A stretch of 64,000 bases of DNA from Magicicada septendecula (GCA_034769895.1 CM068371.1:398551469-398615468); one strand, 5' to 3'; positions 22,605 to 35,303 are shown, numbered from the stretch's first letter. Made by a program: numbers and translations. Notes: generated by a model not told the origin, from the letters alone.

Positions 22605-24354
22605 AAAGTGTCTGGTAAACTACCCCTTTCCCTTAACCGATCTTCACCAAAAACAATGTGTCTTTAGTACTCAACAGAACAGGGCTGTATGCAAATAGTA
22701 TTTGATTCTGTTTGATTTTGTGGCTCTTATGCCATATAAAATACCCTTTTAAAACATAAAACGTTGCTGGTAAACTACCCCTTTCCCTTAACCGATCTTC
22801 ACCAACACCAATAGGTACTGAGAACTCTACAATACAGGGCTGTATGCAAAACATCATTTGATTCTGCTTGAATTTGCGGCTGTTATCGTTTACTATAGAA
22901 AAAATTACTCTTGATAAAAAACCGTTGCAGGTAAACTACCCCTTTCCCTTAACCGATCTTCACCAAAAACGACAGGTCTTAGGTAGTCTACAATTCAGGC
23001 CTGTATGCAAACAATTATTTGATTCTGTTTGAATTTGTGGCTGTTATCATTTGCCATAGAAAACACTCTTGATAAAACATAAAACGTTGCTGGTAAACTA
23101 CCCTATTCCATTAACCGATCTTCACGAAAAACCATAGGTCTTGAGAACTCTACAATTCAGGGCTGTTTGCAAAACATTAGTTGATTCTCTTTGAATTTAC
23201 GGCAGTTATCGTTCGTCATAGAAAAAATACCCTTGTTAAAACATAAAACGTTGCAGGTAAACTACCCCTTTCCCTTAACCGATCTTCAAAAAAATCAACA
23301 GACCTTGAGTTCTGTATAATTCAAAAAGGTATGCAGAAGAGTAGTTGATTCTGTTTTAATGTACGGCAGTTATCGTTCGTCAAAAAAAAAATTACCCTTG
23401 ATAAAACAAAATGTTGCTGGTAAACAACCCTATTCCCTTAACCGATCTTCACCAAAACCAACATGTCTTGAGAACTCTACATTTCAGGGCTGTATGCAAA
23501 ATATTATATGATTCTGTTTGAATTTGCGACTGTTATCGTTTGCCATATAAAATACCCTTGACAAAACAAAAAAGTGTCTGGTAAACTACCCCTTTCCCTT
23601 AACCGATCTTCACCAAAAACAATGTGTCTTTAGTACTCAACAAAACAGGGCTGTATGCAAATAGTATTTGATTCTGTTTGAATTTGCGTCTCTTATGCCA
23701 TATAAAATACCCTTTTAAAACATAAAACGTTGCTGGTAAACTACCCCTTTCCCTTAACCGATCTTCACCAACACCAATAGGTACTGAGAACTCTACAATA
23801 CAGGGCTGTATGCAAAACATCATTTGATTCTGTTTGAATTTGCGGCTGTTATCGTTTACCATAGAAAAAAATTACCCTTGATAAAAAACCGTTGCGGGTA
23901 AACTACCCCTTTCCCTTAACCGATCTTCACCAAAAACGATAGGTCTTGAGAACTCTACAATTCAGGGTTGTATGTAAAATATTATATGATTTTGTTTGAA
24001 TTTGCGGCTGTTATCGTTTGCCATACAAAATACCCTTGATAAAACAAAAAACAGGGCAGGTAAACTACCCCTTTCCCTCAAACGATCTTCACCAAAAACA
24101 ATAGGTCTTTAGTACTCAAGAAATCAGGGCTATATGCAAAAACTTATTTGATTCTGTTTGAATTTGCAGCTCTTATCGTTTGCCATAGAAAATACCCTTT
24201 TAAAACATAAAACGTTGCAGGTAAACTACCCCTTTCCCTTAACCGATCTTCACCAAAACCAAAAGGTCTTGAGAACTCTACAATTCAGGGCAGTATGCAA
24301 AACATTATTTGATTATGTTTGAATTTGCGGCTGTTATCGTTTGTCATAGAAAAA

Positions 24355-24494
24355 AATCTACAGACACACAGACACTTTTCGAAAAACGACTTTTTTTCAT
24401 GTTTTGAGTGTAGTACAATCAGAATCTGCAATAATCTCGAACACGATTTTTTTTGCCATCACCATACTTCCATTACCTTAAGGAACATGGAAGT
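24355..24494 (+). repeat. Hairpin end module 2
   Basis: Same module as at 22472, with a slightly longer CAGACA run, again joined to a monomer by AAAGTGTCTGG. Confidence 0.8.
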
Positions 24495-26412
24495 AAAAGT
24501 GTCTGGTAAACTACCCCTTTCCCTTAACCGATCTTCACCAAAAACAATGTGTCTTTAGTACTCAACAAAACAGGGCTGTATGCAAATATTATTTGATTCT
24601 GTTTGAATTTGCGGCTCTTATGCCATATAAAATACCCTTTTAAAAAATAAAACGTTGCTGGTAAACTACCCCTTTCCCTTAACCGATCTTCACCAACACC
24701 AATAGGTACTGAGAACTCTACAATACAGGGCTGTATGCAAAACATCATTTGATTCTGCTTGAATTTGCGGCTGTTATCGTTTACTATAGACAAAAATTAC
24801 CCTTGATAAAAAACCGTTGCGGGTAAACTACCCCTTTCCCTTAACCGATCTTCACCAAAAACAACAGGTCTTAGGTAGTCTACAATTCAGGCCTGTATGC
24901 AAACAATTATTTGATTCTGTTTGAATTTGTGGCTGTTATCATTTGCCATAGAAAACACTCTTGATAAAACATAAAACGTTGCTGGTAAACTACCCTATTC
25001 CATTAACCGATCTTCACCAAAAACAATAGGTCTTGAGAACTCTACAATTCAGGGCTGTATGCAAATCATTAGTTGATTCTCTTTGAATTTACGGCAGTTA
25101 TCGTTCGTCATAGAAAAAATACCCTTGTTAAAACATAAAACGTTGCAGGTAAACTACCCCTTTCCCTTAACCGATCTTCAACAAAATCAACAGACCTTGA
25201 GTTCTGTATAATTCAAAAAGGTATGCAGAAGAGTAGTTGATTCTGTTTTAATGTACGGCAGTTATCGTTCGTCAAAAAAAAAATTACCCTTGATAAAACA
25301 AAATGTTGCTGGTAAACAACCCTATTCCCTTAACCGATCTTCACCAAAACCAACAGGTCTTGAGAACTCTACATTTCAGGGCTGTATGCAAAATATTATA
25401 TGATTCTGTTTGAATTTGCGGCTGTTATCGTTTGCCATATAAAATACCCTTGACAAAACAAAAAAGTGTCTGGTAAACTACCCCTTTCTCTTAACCGATC
25501 TTCACCAAAAACAATGTGTCTTTAGTACTCAACAAAACAGGGCTGTATGCAAATAGTATTTGATTCTGTTTGATTTTGCGTCTCTTATGCCATATAAAAT
25601 ACCCTTTTAAAACATAAAACGTTGCTGGTAAACTACCCCTTTCCCTTAACCGATCTTCACCAACACCAATAGGTACTGAGAACTCTACAATACAGGGCTG
25701 TATGCAAAACATCATTTGATTCTGTTTGAATTTGCGGCTGTTATCGTTTACCATAGAAAAAAATTACCCTTGATAAAAAACCGTTGCGGGTAAACTACCC
25801 CTTTCCCTTAACCGATCTTCACCAAAAACGATAGGTCTTGAGAACTCTACAATTCAGGGTTGTATGTAAAATATTATATGATTTTGTTTGAATTTGCGGC
25901 TGTTATCGTTTGCCATACAAAATACCCTTGATAAAACAAAAAACGTGGCAGGTAAACTACCCCTTTCCCTCAAACGATCTTCACCAAAAACAATAGGTCT
26001 TTAGTACTCAAGAAATCAGGGCTGTATGCACAAACTTATTTGATTCTGTTTGAATTTGCAGATCTTATCGTTTGCCATAGAAAATACCCTTTTCAAACAT
26101 AAAACGTTGCAGGTAAACTACCCCTTTCCCTTTAACCGATCTTCACCAAAACCAAAAGGTCTTGAGAACTCTACAATTCAGGGCTGTATGCGAAACATTA
26201 TTTGATTCTGTTTGAATTTGCGGCTGTTATTGTTTGCCAAACAAACAAAATTACCCTTGATAAAAAAAAACCGTTGCAGGTAAACTACCCCTTTCCCTTA
26301 ACCGATCTTCACCAAAAACAATAGGTCGCGAGTACTCTACAAATCAGGGCTGTATGCAAAAAATTATTTGATTCTGTTTGAATTTGCGGCTGTTATCGTT
26401 TGCCATAGAAAA

Positions 26413-26561
26413 AAATCTACAGACACACACACAGACACTTTTCGAAAAACGACTTTTTTTCATGTTTTGAGTAGTGTAGTACAATCAGAATCTGCAATAA
26501 TCTCGAACACGATTTTTTTTGCCATCACCATACTTCCATTACCTTAAGGAACATGGAAGTA
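26413..26561 (+). repeat. Hairpin end module 3
   Basis: Same module, with an ACAC-expanded CAGACA run and a small duplication (GAGTAGTGTAG); again joined to a monomer. Confidence 0.8.
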
Positions 26562-27345
26562 AAAGTGTCTGGTAAACTACCCTTTTCCCTTAACCGATCT
26601 TCACCAAAAACAATGTGTCTCTAGTACTCAACAAAACAGGGCTGTATGCAAATAGTATTTGATTCTGTTTGAATTTGCGGCTCTTATGCCATATAAAATA
26701 CCCTTTTAAAACATAAAACGTTGCTGGTAAACTACCCCTTTCCCTTAACCGATCTTCACCAACACCAATAGGTACTGAGAACTCTACAATACAGGGCTGT
26801 ATGTAAAACATCATTTGATTCTGTTTGAATTTGCGGCTGTTATCGTTTACCATAGAAAAAAATTACCCTTGATTAAAAACCGTTGCGGGTAAACTACCCC
26901 TTTCCCTTAACCGATCTTCACCGAAAACGATAGGTCTTGAGAACTCTACAATTCAGGGTTGTATGTAAAATATTATATGATTTTGTTTGAATTTGCGGCT
27001 GTTATCGTTTGCCATACAAAATACCCTTGATAAAACAAAAAACAGGGCAGGTAAACTACCCCTTTCCCTCAAACGATCTTCACCAAAAACAATAGGTCTT
27101 TAGTACTCAAGAAATCAGGGCTGTATGCAAAAACTTATTTGATTCTGTTTGAATTTGCAGCTCTTATCGTTTGCCATAGAAAATACCCTTTTAAAACATA
27201 AAACGTTGCAGGTAAACTACCCCTTTCCCTTAACCGATCTTCACCAAAACCAAAAGGTCTTGAGAACTCTACAATTCAGGGCAGTATGCAAAACATTATT
27301 TGATTATGTTTGAATTTGCGGCTGTTATCGTTTGTCATAGAAAAA

Positions 27346-27485
27346 AATCTACAGACACACAGACACTTTTCGAAAAACGACTTTTTTTCATGTTTTGAGT
27401 GTAGTACAATCAGAATCTGCAATAATCTCGAACACGATTTTTTTTGCCATCACCATACTTCCATTACCTTAAGGAACATGGAAGT
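27346..27485 (+). repeat. Hairpin end module 4
   Basis: Essentially identical to module 2 and 2991 bp downstream of it, marking the ~3 kb higher-order duplication. Confidence 0.8.
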
Positions 27486-29402
27486 AAAAGTGTCTGGTAA
27501 ACTACCCCTTTCCCTTAACCGATCTTCACCAAAAACAATGTGTCTTTAGTACTCAACAAAACAGGGCTGTATGCAAATAGTATTTGATTCTGTTTGAATT
27601 TGCGGCTCTTATGCCATATAAAATACCCTTTTAAAAAATAAAACGTTGCTGGTAAACTACCCCTTTCCCTTAACCGATCTTCACCAACACCAATAGGTAC
27701 TGAGAACTCTACAATACAGGGCTGTATGCAAAACATCATTTGATTCTGCTTGAATTTGCGGCTGTTATCGTTTACTATAGACAAAAATTACCCTTGATAA
27801 AAAACCGTTGCGGGTAAACTACCCCTTTCCCTTAACCGATCTTCACCAAAAACGACAGGTCTTAGGTAGTCTACAATTCAGGCCTGTATGCAAACAATTA
27901 TTTGATTCTGTTTGAATTTGTGGCTGTTATCATTTGCCATAGAAAACACTCTTGATAAAACATAAAACGTTGCTGGTAAACTACCCTATTCCATTAACCG
28001 ATCTTCACCAAAAACAATAGGTCTTGAGAACTCTACAATTCAGGGCTGTATGCAAATCATTAGTTGATTCTCTTTGAATTTACGGCAGTTATCGTTCGTC
28101 ATAGAAAAAATACCCTTGTTAAAACATAAAACGTTGCAGGTAAACTACCCCTTTCCCTTAACCGATCTTCAACAAAATCAACAGACCTTGAGTTCTGTAT
28201 AATTCAAAAAGGTATGCAGAAGAGTAGTTGATTCTGTTTTAATGTACGGCAGTTATCGTTCGTCAAAAAAAAAATTACCCTTGATAAAACAAAATGTTGC
28301 TGGTAAACAACCCTATTCCCTTAACCGATCTTCACCAAAACCAACAGGTCTTGAGAACTCTACATTTCAGGGCTGTATGCAAAATATTATATGATTCTGT
28401 TTGAATTTGCGGCTGTTATCGTTTGCCATATAAAATACCCTTGACAAAACAAAAAAGTGTCTGGTAAACTACCCTTTTCTCTTAACCGATCTTCACCAAA
28501 AACAATGTGTCTTTAGTACTCAACAAAACAGGGCTGTATGCAAATAGTATTTGATTCTGTTTGAATTTGCGTCTCTTATGCCATATAAAATACCCTTTTA
28601 AAACATAAAACGTTGCTGGTAAACTACCCCTTTCCCTTAACCGATCTTCACCAACACCAATAGGTACTGAGAACTCTACAATACAGGGCTGTATGCAAAA
28701 CATCATTTGATTCTGTTTGAATTTGCGGCTGTTATCGTTTACCATAGAAAAAAATTACCTTTGATAAAAAACCGTTGCGGGTAAACTACCCCTTTCCCTT
28801 AACCGATCTTCACCAAAAACGATAGGTCTTGAGAACTCTACAATTCAGGGTTGTATGTAAAATATTATATGATTTTGTTTGAATTTGCGGCTGTTATCGT
28901 TTGCCATACAAAATACCCTTGATAAAACAAAAAACGTGGCAGGTAAACTACCCCTTTCCCTCAAACGATCTTCACCAAAAACAATAGGTCTTTAGTACTC
29001 AAGAAATCAGGGCTGTATGCACAAACTTATTTGATTCTGTTTGAATTTGCAGCTCTTATCGTTTGCCATAGAAAATACCCTTTTCAAACATAAAACGTTG
29101 CAGGTAAACTACCCCTTTCCCTTTAACCGATCTTCACCAAAACCAAAAGGTCTTGAGAACTCTACAATTCAGGGCTGTATGCGAAACATTATTTGATTCT
29201 GTTTGAATTTGCGGCTGTTATTGTTTGCCAAACAAACAAAATTACCCTTGATAAAAAAAAACCGTTGCAGGTAAACTACCCCTTTCCCTTAACCGATCTT
29301 CACCAAAAACAATAGGTCGCGAGTACTCTACAAATCAGGGCTGTATGCAAAAAATTATTTGATTCTGTTTGAATTTGCGGCTGTTATCGTTTGCCATAGA
29401 AA

Positions 29403-29556
29403 AAAATCTACAGACACACAGACACACACACAGACACTTTTCGAAAAACGACTTTTTTTCATGTTTTGAGTGTAGTACAATCAGAATCTGCAATAATCTC
29501 GAACACGATTTTTTTTGCCATCACCATACTTCCATTACCTTAAGGAACATGGAAGT
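29403..29556 (+). repeat. Hairpin end module 5
   Basis: Copy of module 3 in the next ~3 kb unit, with an even longer CAGACA-type run. Confidence 0.8.
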
Positions 29557-30177
29557 AAAAGTGTCTGGTAAACTACCCTTTTCCCTTAACCGATCTTCAC
29601 CAAAAACAATGTGTCTTTAGTACTCAACAAAACAGGGCTGTATGCAAATAGTATTTGATTCTGTTTGAATTTGCGGCTCTTATGCCATATAAAATACCCT
29701 TTTAAAACATAAAACGTTGCTGGTAAACTACCCCTTTCCCTTAACCGATCTTCACCAACACCAATAGGTACTGAGAACTCTACAATACAGGGCTGTATGT
29801 AAAACATCATTTGATTCTGTTTGAATTTGCGGCTGTTATCGTTTACCATAGAAAAAAATTACCCTTGATAAAAAACCGTTGCGGGTAAACTACCCCTTTC
29901 CCTTAACCGATCTTCACCAAAAACAATAGGTCTTTAGTACTCAAGAAATCAGGGCTGTATGCAAAAACTTATTTGATTCTGTTTGAATTTGCAGCTCTTA
30001 TCGTTTGCCATAGAAAATACCCTTTTAAAACATAAAACGTTGCAGGTAAACTACCCCTTTCCCTTAACAGATCTTCACCAAAAACAATAGGTCGTGAGTA
30101 CTCTACAAATCAGGGCTGTATGCAAAAAATTATTTGATTCTGTTTGAGTTTGCGGCTGTTATCGTTTGCCATAGAAA

Positions 30178-30336
30178 AAAATCTACAGACACACAGACAG
30201 ACACACACACAGACACTTTTCGAAAAACGACTTTTTTTCATGTTTTGAGTGTAGTACAATCAGAATCTGCAATAATCTCGAACACGATTTTTTTTGCCAT
30301 CACCATACTTCCATTTCCTTAAGGAACATGGAAGTA
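30178..30336 (+). repeat. Hairpin end module 6 (right end of array)
   Basis: The last module. Its hairpin ends ATGGAAGTA at 30336 and unrelated single-copy sequence follows. The inverted module at 45618 ends at the same base of the hairpin, so this is a true element end. No terminal CTRR or target duplication was seen. Confidence 0.75.
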
Positions 30337-30702
30337 ATAAAAGATTATCACAATTTGCTACTTTGTCCATTGAAAAGAAGTGACATTTATGTGCAAAAAG
30401 GACCCAACTTTCAAGGAAAGGGTAATAGATATTTTTTCAAACTTCGAGACGTGGCGTGTGGAACTCATTTACAAGAAAATATGAACGTTTGTGTAATGCT
30501 TACAGTAATCCGGATTTGTCATCATTCAAAAAATGTGAGTAAAATTTATATTTTTTGAACAATATTTTCTAATTAAGATTCATAAACGACACTAATAACA
30601 ATAATATAGTTTTTCTTTATATTAAGGCCTAATTATTGAAATGAAATGTGACAGTCACTTAGCTATTATCTGATAGAGGTAGAGGTATCTCTATTTACCA
30701 TA
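30337..30702. other. Unassigned intronic sequence
   Basis: About 370 bases between the array and hAT2. No gene, repeat or missing hAT1 end was recognised. Confidence 0.5.
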
Positions 30703-30710
30703 GTTTTACT
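30703..30710. repeat. hAT2 target-site duplication, left
   Basis: GTTTTACT, identical to 34643-34650. The 8-bp length is the hAT hallmark. Confidence 0.95.
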
Positions 30711-30902
30711 CAGTGCCGGATTTACGTATGTGGGGGCCCCGGGGCAGCATGCATGTGGGGGACTCCAGAAACCCATATAAATTACGTCACAGCGTGTCTG
30801 AGGAAAGGTAGAAATTAAGAAACTGTTTGATTTTACACAAATGTAATATTAACAAAGTAAAAGGAAGTAGGCTACATAGACTTAATAAAAACGCTAATTA
30901 TG

Positions 30903-33505
30903 CTATATACAAACTTTCCTTGCTTTCTTTGCAGCAAACATGTCAATAATGTCTTTGAAGTCCATTTCATGAAGCATATCATTCTCCATGCTGAGTAAGG
31001 AAAGGTATGTTAGACGATCTTGGTTCATGGTTGTACGGAGCCGATTTTTTATCAACTTCATTTTTGAAAATGACCTTTCCCCACTAGAGTTTGACACCAT
31101 AAGTACTAAATACATTCTTAAAAGTATTTCAACGTTGGGAAATGTTGCACTAAAATTGTGTTTATTAAGGATTTCATATAAGAACATTTCCTTTCAAGTC
31201 TTTGTAGTTTTCTTTCATGTCCACCACTAGTGCTGCAAACTGTACTAGTTCATTCCCCAGGGACGGTTCGAGATCATTCCTGTATTCAGTGACAAGATTG
31301 GTAGCTGTAGATAATATCTCGGATGGATTTAAAACATCAAGCTGGCTCAGGAATCCAAACCGTTTTATGACAGTATCATAAGCAGATAATCTGTCAGACA
31401 AAGATGATGAAAGTTTATCAATTACAGATATGAAACTTTCTATCCAAAACCGCTCCCTCTGTGGTAGCTGGGTTTCTGGTGCTTTGCCATATTCTAGAGG
31501 ATTAAGCCTAACATTTTTCATTCGCTGGCATGTACGTTCTTGAACATACTCTTTTGTTTGACTAATTTCCTGAGCCTTTTCCTCATATTCTTCAAATAAA
31601 TCTCTCTTAGATTCTACAAATGATTTAAGAGATTTAATTGCTGCTACTGCAGAATGAAGAACCAATTTTGGGTCTTGAACTATTTTGTTTGTGGCATTGA
31701 ACCTTTCTAATAAGTCATTCCAGAATATGGCGTACATTGTGGTTTCAAGACTACACATCTTTCGTAAAAGTCCACCCGCTTCATTTTTTACTATGTCCTT
31801 TTGTTCTTCATTATTTGCTATCTCCTCTAGTCCTTCCTTTATATTACCATACCCATTGACGATGGCTTTCACTGCATCTGCTCGAGATGACCAACGAGTT
31901 TCGTTCAAACTATCTGGTACTAGTACATATCCCTCTGACTGTGACAACTTTTCTCTTAATATTTTATAGCGCCCAATACATGCTGTGAAAAATACATATA
32001 CATGTTGCACAAAATCAAAGAAATTCACAGCTGCAGGGCACGCATTGGCTGCTGCCTTTCCTACTAAGTTAAGGGAATGGCCACAACATGGGACCAATAC
32101 TGCTAAATGGTTTTTCTCTGTAATAAAAGATTGCATCCCATTATATTTTCCACACGTTCGGAGCATTGTCATATGACTGCCCGCGGCAGTCTTGAATATC
32201 TATGTTACTTTTACCTAAAAAGTCCAGTAAAGCATTGGCAATAGAAAATCCAGTATGGCCAGAGTTTGGCAAAAAAGTGAGGAACCTTTCTTTTGGCGAT
32301 GAACCTTCCATATAGCGAATTACTACAGTCAACTGATCAATATGAGCCTCATCAGGAGTCAAATCAACCGTAAGAGAGTAGTATTTAGATTTCTTTATTC
32401 TGGCAATTATCTCATTTTGTACAGACTCCCCCATTAGGTTTACAATTTCTTCATATACTGAGGATGAGAGATAATTGGTATGCCCACTTCCTTTGTTTGC
32501 GTGTTCTTTTATGTGAGTTGCAAGAAATGGATCATATTGAGCTATCAGTTCCATAATACCAAGAAAGTTGCCGTTCCTCGGTGATCCGACTAGTTCATTG
32601 TCACCTCTAAATGCTAGCCCACGTTCCGCAATGAACTTTATGGTACTGACAACCCTCATCAGCACTTTTCACCAATAACCACGTACTTCCTCTTCCTGCT
32701 TCAGTAATTCATGGTCAATGCACCCTCTGTCCCTTCCCCGCTTCGCCAAGATTGTTACTGATTCTAGATGAGATTTAGATGTCTCATGCTCAGCTAACCT
32801 TTGATATGCGTGTTTCCAGTCACAAAATCCGTCAGCTGCCAGGAGTACTTTTTGTAAAGCTACTAACTTACACACATAACAATTGACTTTACCAGTAGTT
32901 GGCGAAAAACAGAGCCAAAACCGATTAATAGTTTCATTGTTTCGATTTTTTCGCATGAAGAAATTTTTAAAACACTTTCTAATGAAGCAATGATCACCTT
33001 TCGTTTGGTCTTGATGTAATGATCTCTCATGAAATAATTGTTCACTACAGTTCTGGAGGCCACAGGATCCCTTAACGGCCCAGAAATCGACCATGTCCTG
33101 CGTAGCGTACTTTGGCCAGAGTCCTACATCATTATCAAAACCAGAAGTCAATTTTGATGTCTCGTCTTCCTTGGAATTTTCATTTTCAATGCCAAATGTT
33201 TTGCTATTTGTTGCAATACTCCTGTCTGTCACCACCACAGATTCTGAACTATCGCTCCCTTCGCCTTCAACAACTCTGTCTTTAGCATTTAAATCTCCAC
33301 ATTCATTTTCAGATAGGGGTGCTGTTTCTTTTGAAGTTGTTGGAACACCGTTGTCAGGTTGCTTTAAACTCTTGAAATAATGACTCAGTTTAGAGGTCTT
33401 GGTAATGCATTGGTCCCTTTTCCTTTCACGTTCTGCAGCTAATTTTCGTTTCTGAGCTCCACTTTCGTATCTTCGATGTGTTTTATGTCTATCAGTATCA
33501 AACAT
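30903..33505 (-). pseudogene. hAT2 transposase, ZMYM1-like (TTF finger, DUF4371, hAT dimerisation)
   Basis: It starts at 33505 (MFDTDRHKTHRRYESGAQKR), then an acidic linker, then a TTF-type zinc-finger region (about residues 135-265, with C..C in VNCYVCKLV, W.HAYQRL and H..SKSH). A TGA at 32669-32671 interrupts the frame. The catalytic-core part follows (ERGLAFRGDNEL, SLTVDLTPDEAH where many relatives have DETTD, and QSYDNA), with a frame change near 32.15 kb. Next come the CCGHSLNLVG and NETRWSSRADAV segments, a second frame change near 31.18 kb, and the C-terminal dimerisation motif NSSGERSFSKMKLIKNRLRT. In all, one stop and two frameshifts are visible; short introns are an alternative for the latter. 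It is an element protein, not a host gene, because it sits inside a TIR/TSD-bounded unit. Confidence 0.85.
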
Positions 33506-33689
33506 TGCTTTTCTGCAGACAAAAACAACATGGTAGAAAATAAACTTTTAATTAAGAAAAGCACAACTAAACCTACACAGTTAAAAGTAAAGGGGGACAA
33601 TAATAATATTTTGTATAGATATTAAGATATAGATCACTATATTTTTATATTAGGTTGATATAATCCTCTACTGACACTTTTACACTTAT

Positions 33690-34206
33690 TTACTATGTTT
33701 ACATGCAGGCTTCAAATCGACTTGAGTACACCTTTCGTACTTCGTATTGGGCTCAGTCTGGATCGAGTCTCAAGGTCAATACGGTAAAATCTGGGATCGT
33801 ATCGTACTCAGTTCGAATTAAGTTGTATGTAAACGCGGATCATATTGAAATCGTTTTGAAAACGCTCACGCGCATGCTAGATCGTCATTTGTCTCGCACA
33901 TGTTTACGTAGACTTGTTATTGTTAATAAGTGCTTCAATGTTTGTAGTTAATTTAATTCGTTATTCTTATTTGATTTTGCTATGTCGACTATCAGCACAA
34001 CTCTTTAGATGCCAGAAGAAATTGAGAATCAAACTCAAAGATTTGGTTATTTAGGTTATGTTTATATAGGTTTAGCTGTTGCCGCCGAGAGCAATAGTTA
34101 TAGTCAACCGTATCGAAAGCGATCTGAATACGGATTGAATTCTACATGTGAACGGGGATCGTATTCAGTATTCAGTACGGAAAGGGTACTCAAACCGAAT
34201 AAGTAA
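33690..34206. repeat. Foldback-like (MITE-like) repeat inside hAT2
   Basis: The left part (..TTGAGTACACCTTTCGTACT) and the inverted right part (..TTGAGTACCCTTTCCGTACT) form imperfect arms around a centre with recurring GGATCGTATC/GATCGTATTC motifs. It lies in the 5' noncoding part of hAT2. No clear target duplication was identified; it may instead be native hAT2 sequence. Confidence 0.4.
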
Positions 34207-34642
34207 ATATATAATCAGAAAAAAACTGTAGAGTTAAGCCTACTTCTACAATAAAAATATTTTATTTACCTCATTAAAACACAAACCGGCACTGTGCAAC
34301 ACTCGCGAACAGCGAATCTCTGCTGTCGACTGCTGGTGTGATATCAGCGCCAACTACAGAGAAAAGGTAGAAACTCACGCTGATGTAGGGGCAGCTGGTT
34401 TGAAGGTCACTGAAATTTCAAGTGTCAGCAGAATTTTTAATTTAAATTACACACCCATCAATTTGTTTTTACCTAACTATTTCATGCAGGAAGAACATTA
34501 TTGTAGGCACAAGACAAGAAAGCATCTACAATAGAAAATTAGATTTAATGTTTTCTTTCTTATGGGGGGTTTGTGGGGCCCCTGTCTGTGTGGGCGACCC
34601 GGGGCGATCGCCCCGATCGCCCCCCCCTTAAATCCGGCACTG

Positions 34643-34650
34643 GTTTTACT
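34643..34650. repeat. hAT2 target-site duplication, right
   Basis: GTTTTACT, identical to 30703-30710. Confidence 0.95.
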
Positions 34651-34722
34651 GGTTCATTAAGAATGTCAACAATTTGAGTAGGAGGTTGCTTCTGACTGGT
34701 ATTTTTATTAGACATAATAATT

Positions 34723-34815
34723 AGACTTAATTGGTGTCTTGTACTTATTTTGTTTTCCACTGTACCTACGACAATCAAGTAGACCGTTGAAACAGTGGTG
34801 TCAGAACTGGGATAG
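34723..34815 (+). repeat. LTR end plus primer site, fragment of the Ty3-like family
   Basis: Matches the last ~70 bp of the LTR of the element at 35304-38461, followed by the same primer site TGGTGTCAGAACTGGG. It is a remnant of another copy, about 0.95 kb upstream and in the same orientation. Confidence 0.7.
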
Positions 34816-35303
34816 AACGGTTAATTAGAAATAATGAAAAGGTGAGAAATGTGTTACAACAAAATTCAGCACAACAGATGAGACGGTCTGAGCATATGAT
34901 GAGAACTGAAGAAGCAACATGATTGAAGTAACGAAAATGGAAAACTAAAGAAACCACTGTTAACCTAGCAAATCAGGGCTGCATAAGATAAAGTACGTAC
35001 TAAAGAGAGAGCTCACTGGACACAAGTTATGAGGTGAGTGATAGGAAGAATGGAGAGGCATACCTCAGCACTTCAGATAGAAGAGACTCCACGTAGTCCT
35101 TCAGTCTTCGACTGGTTTGTACTCTCCCCGCATATACCCGTGGTGCGTGTGGTACTGAGACTCTCACAGGTATATGGGATCTACAGTTTAACGCCGGGTC
35201 CGAACGGCATAGTTGGGGAAGGTTTATAGAAGAGACCAAGAGAGCAAATTAAAAAAAATTATCAAACAGTGTTAATTTTACAGCATATCGTTACGAGAAG
35301 CCT
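34816..35303. other. Unassigned sequence between Ty3-like copies
   Basis: About 490 bases, GC-richer than its surroundings around 35060-35220, without a recognised gene. Either interior of the truncated upstream copy or older intron. Confidence 0.4.

Larger units (their letters stand above)
20045..30336 (+). repeat. Satellite array with ~160-bp monomers and higher-order units
   Basis: Each monomer carries the core TAAACTACCCCTTTCCCTTA followed by ACCGATCTTCACC, then ..GGGCTGTATGCAAA.. and TTTGATTCTGTTTGAATTTG. The core recurs at roughly 160-bp steps (20237, 20397, 20558, 20719, 20889, 21053 and on). Monomer variants recur in fixed order, giving higher-order units: the block starting with CAATGTGTCTTTAGTACTC begins near 21.39, 22.65, 23.60, 24.54, 25.49, 26.59, 27.53, 28.48 and 29.59 kb, and two segments about 2.99 kb apart (24.32-27.31 and 27.31-30.3 kb) are almost identical. 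Open minus-strand frames of 74-89 codons that recur here are dimers of monomers, not genes. Confidence 0.95.
30711..34642 (-). mobile_element. hAT DNA transposon (hAT2), nearly complete
   Basis: 3932 bp bounded by inverted ends CAGTGCCGGATTTA at both termini and by a perfect 8-bp target duplication. The transposase is on the minus strand (33505-30903). About 1.1 kb of noncoding sequence lies upstream of it (33506-34642), within which a foldback-like repeat sits at about 33.69-34.21 kb. The short direct and inverted GGGGCC-rich runs just inside both ends are probable subterminal transposase-binding regions. The intact ends and few coding breaks suggest recent activity. Confidence 0.95.

Noticed and set aside
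20045-30336. Repeated 74-89 codon minus-strand frames (..GVGEDRLRERGSLPA..) in the array
   Set aside because: They are read-through of two adjacent satellite monomers and repeat with the monomer; no start context, no variation pattern of coding sequence.
20045-30336. CRISPR-like regular repeats
   Set aside because: Units are ~160 bp, contiguous and without unique spacers, in a eukaryotic intron.
30903-33505. Host ZMYM1 or 52-kDa repressor-like gene
   Set aside because: It lies entirely within a unit with hAT inverted ends and 8-bp duplication and has coding breaks.
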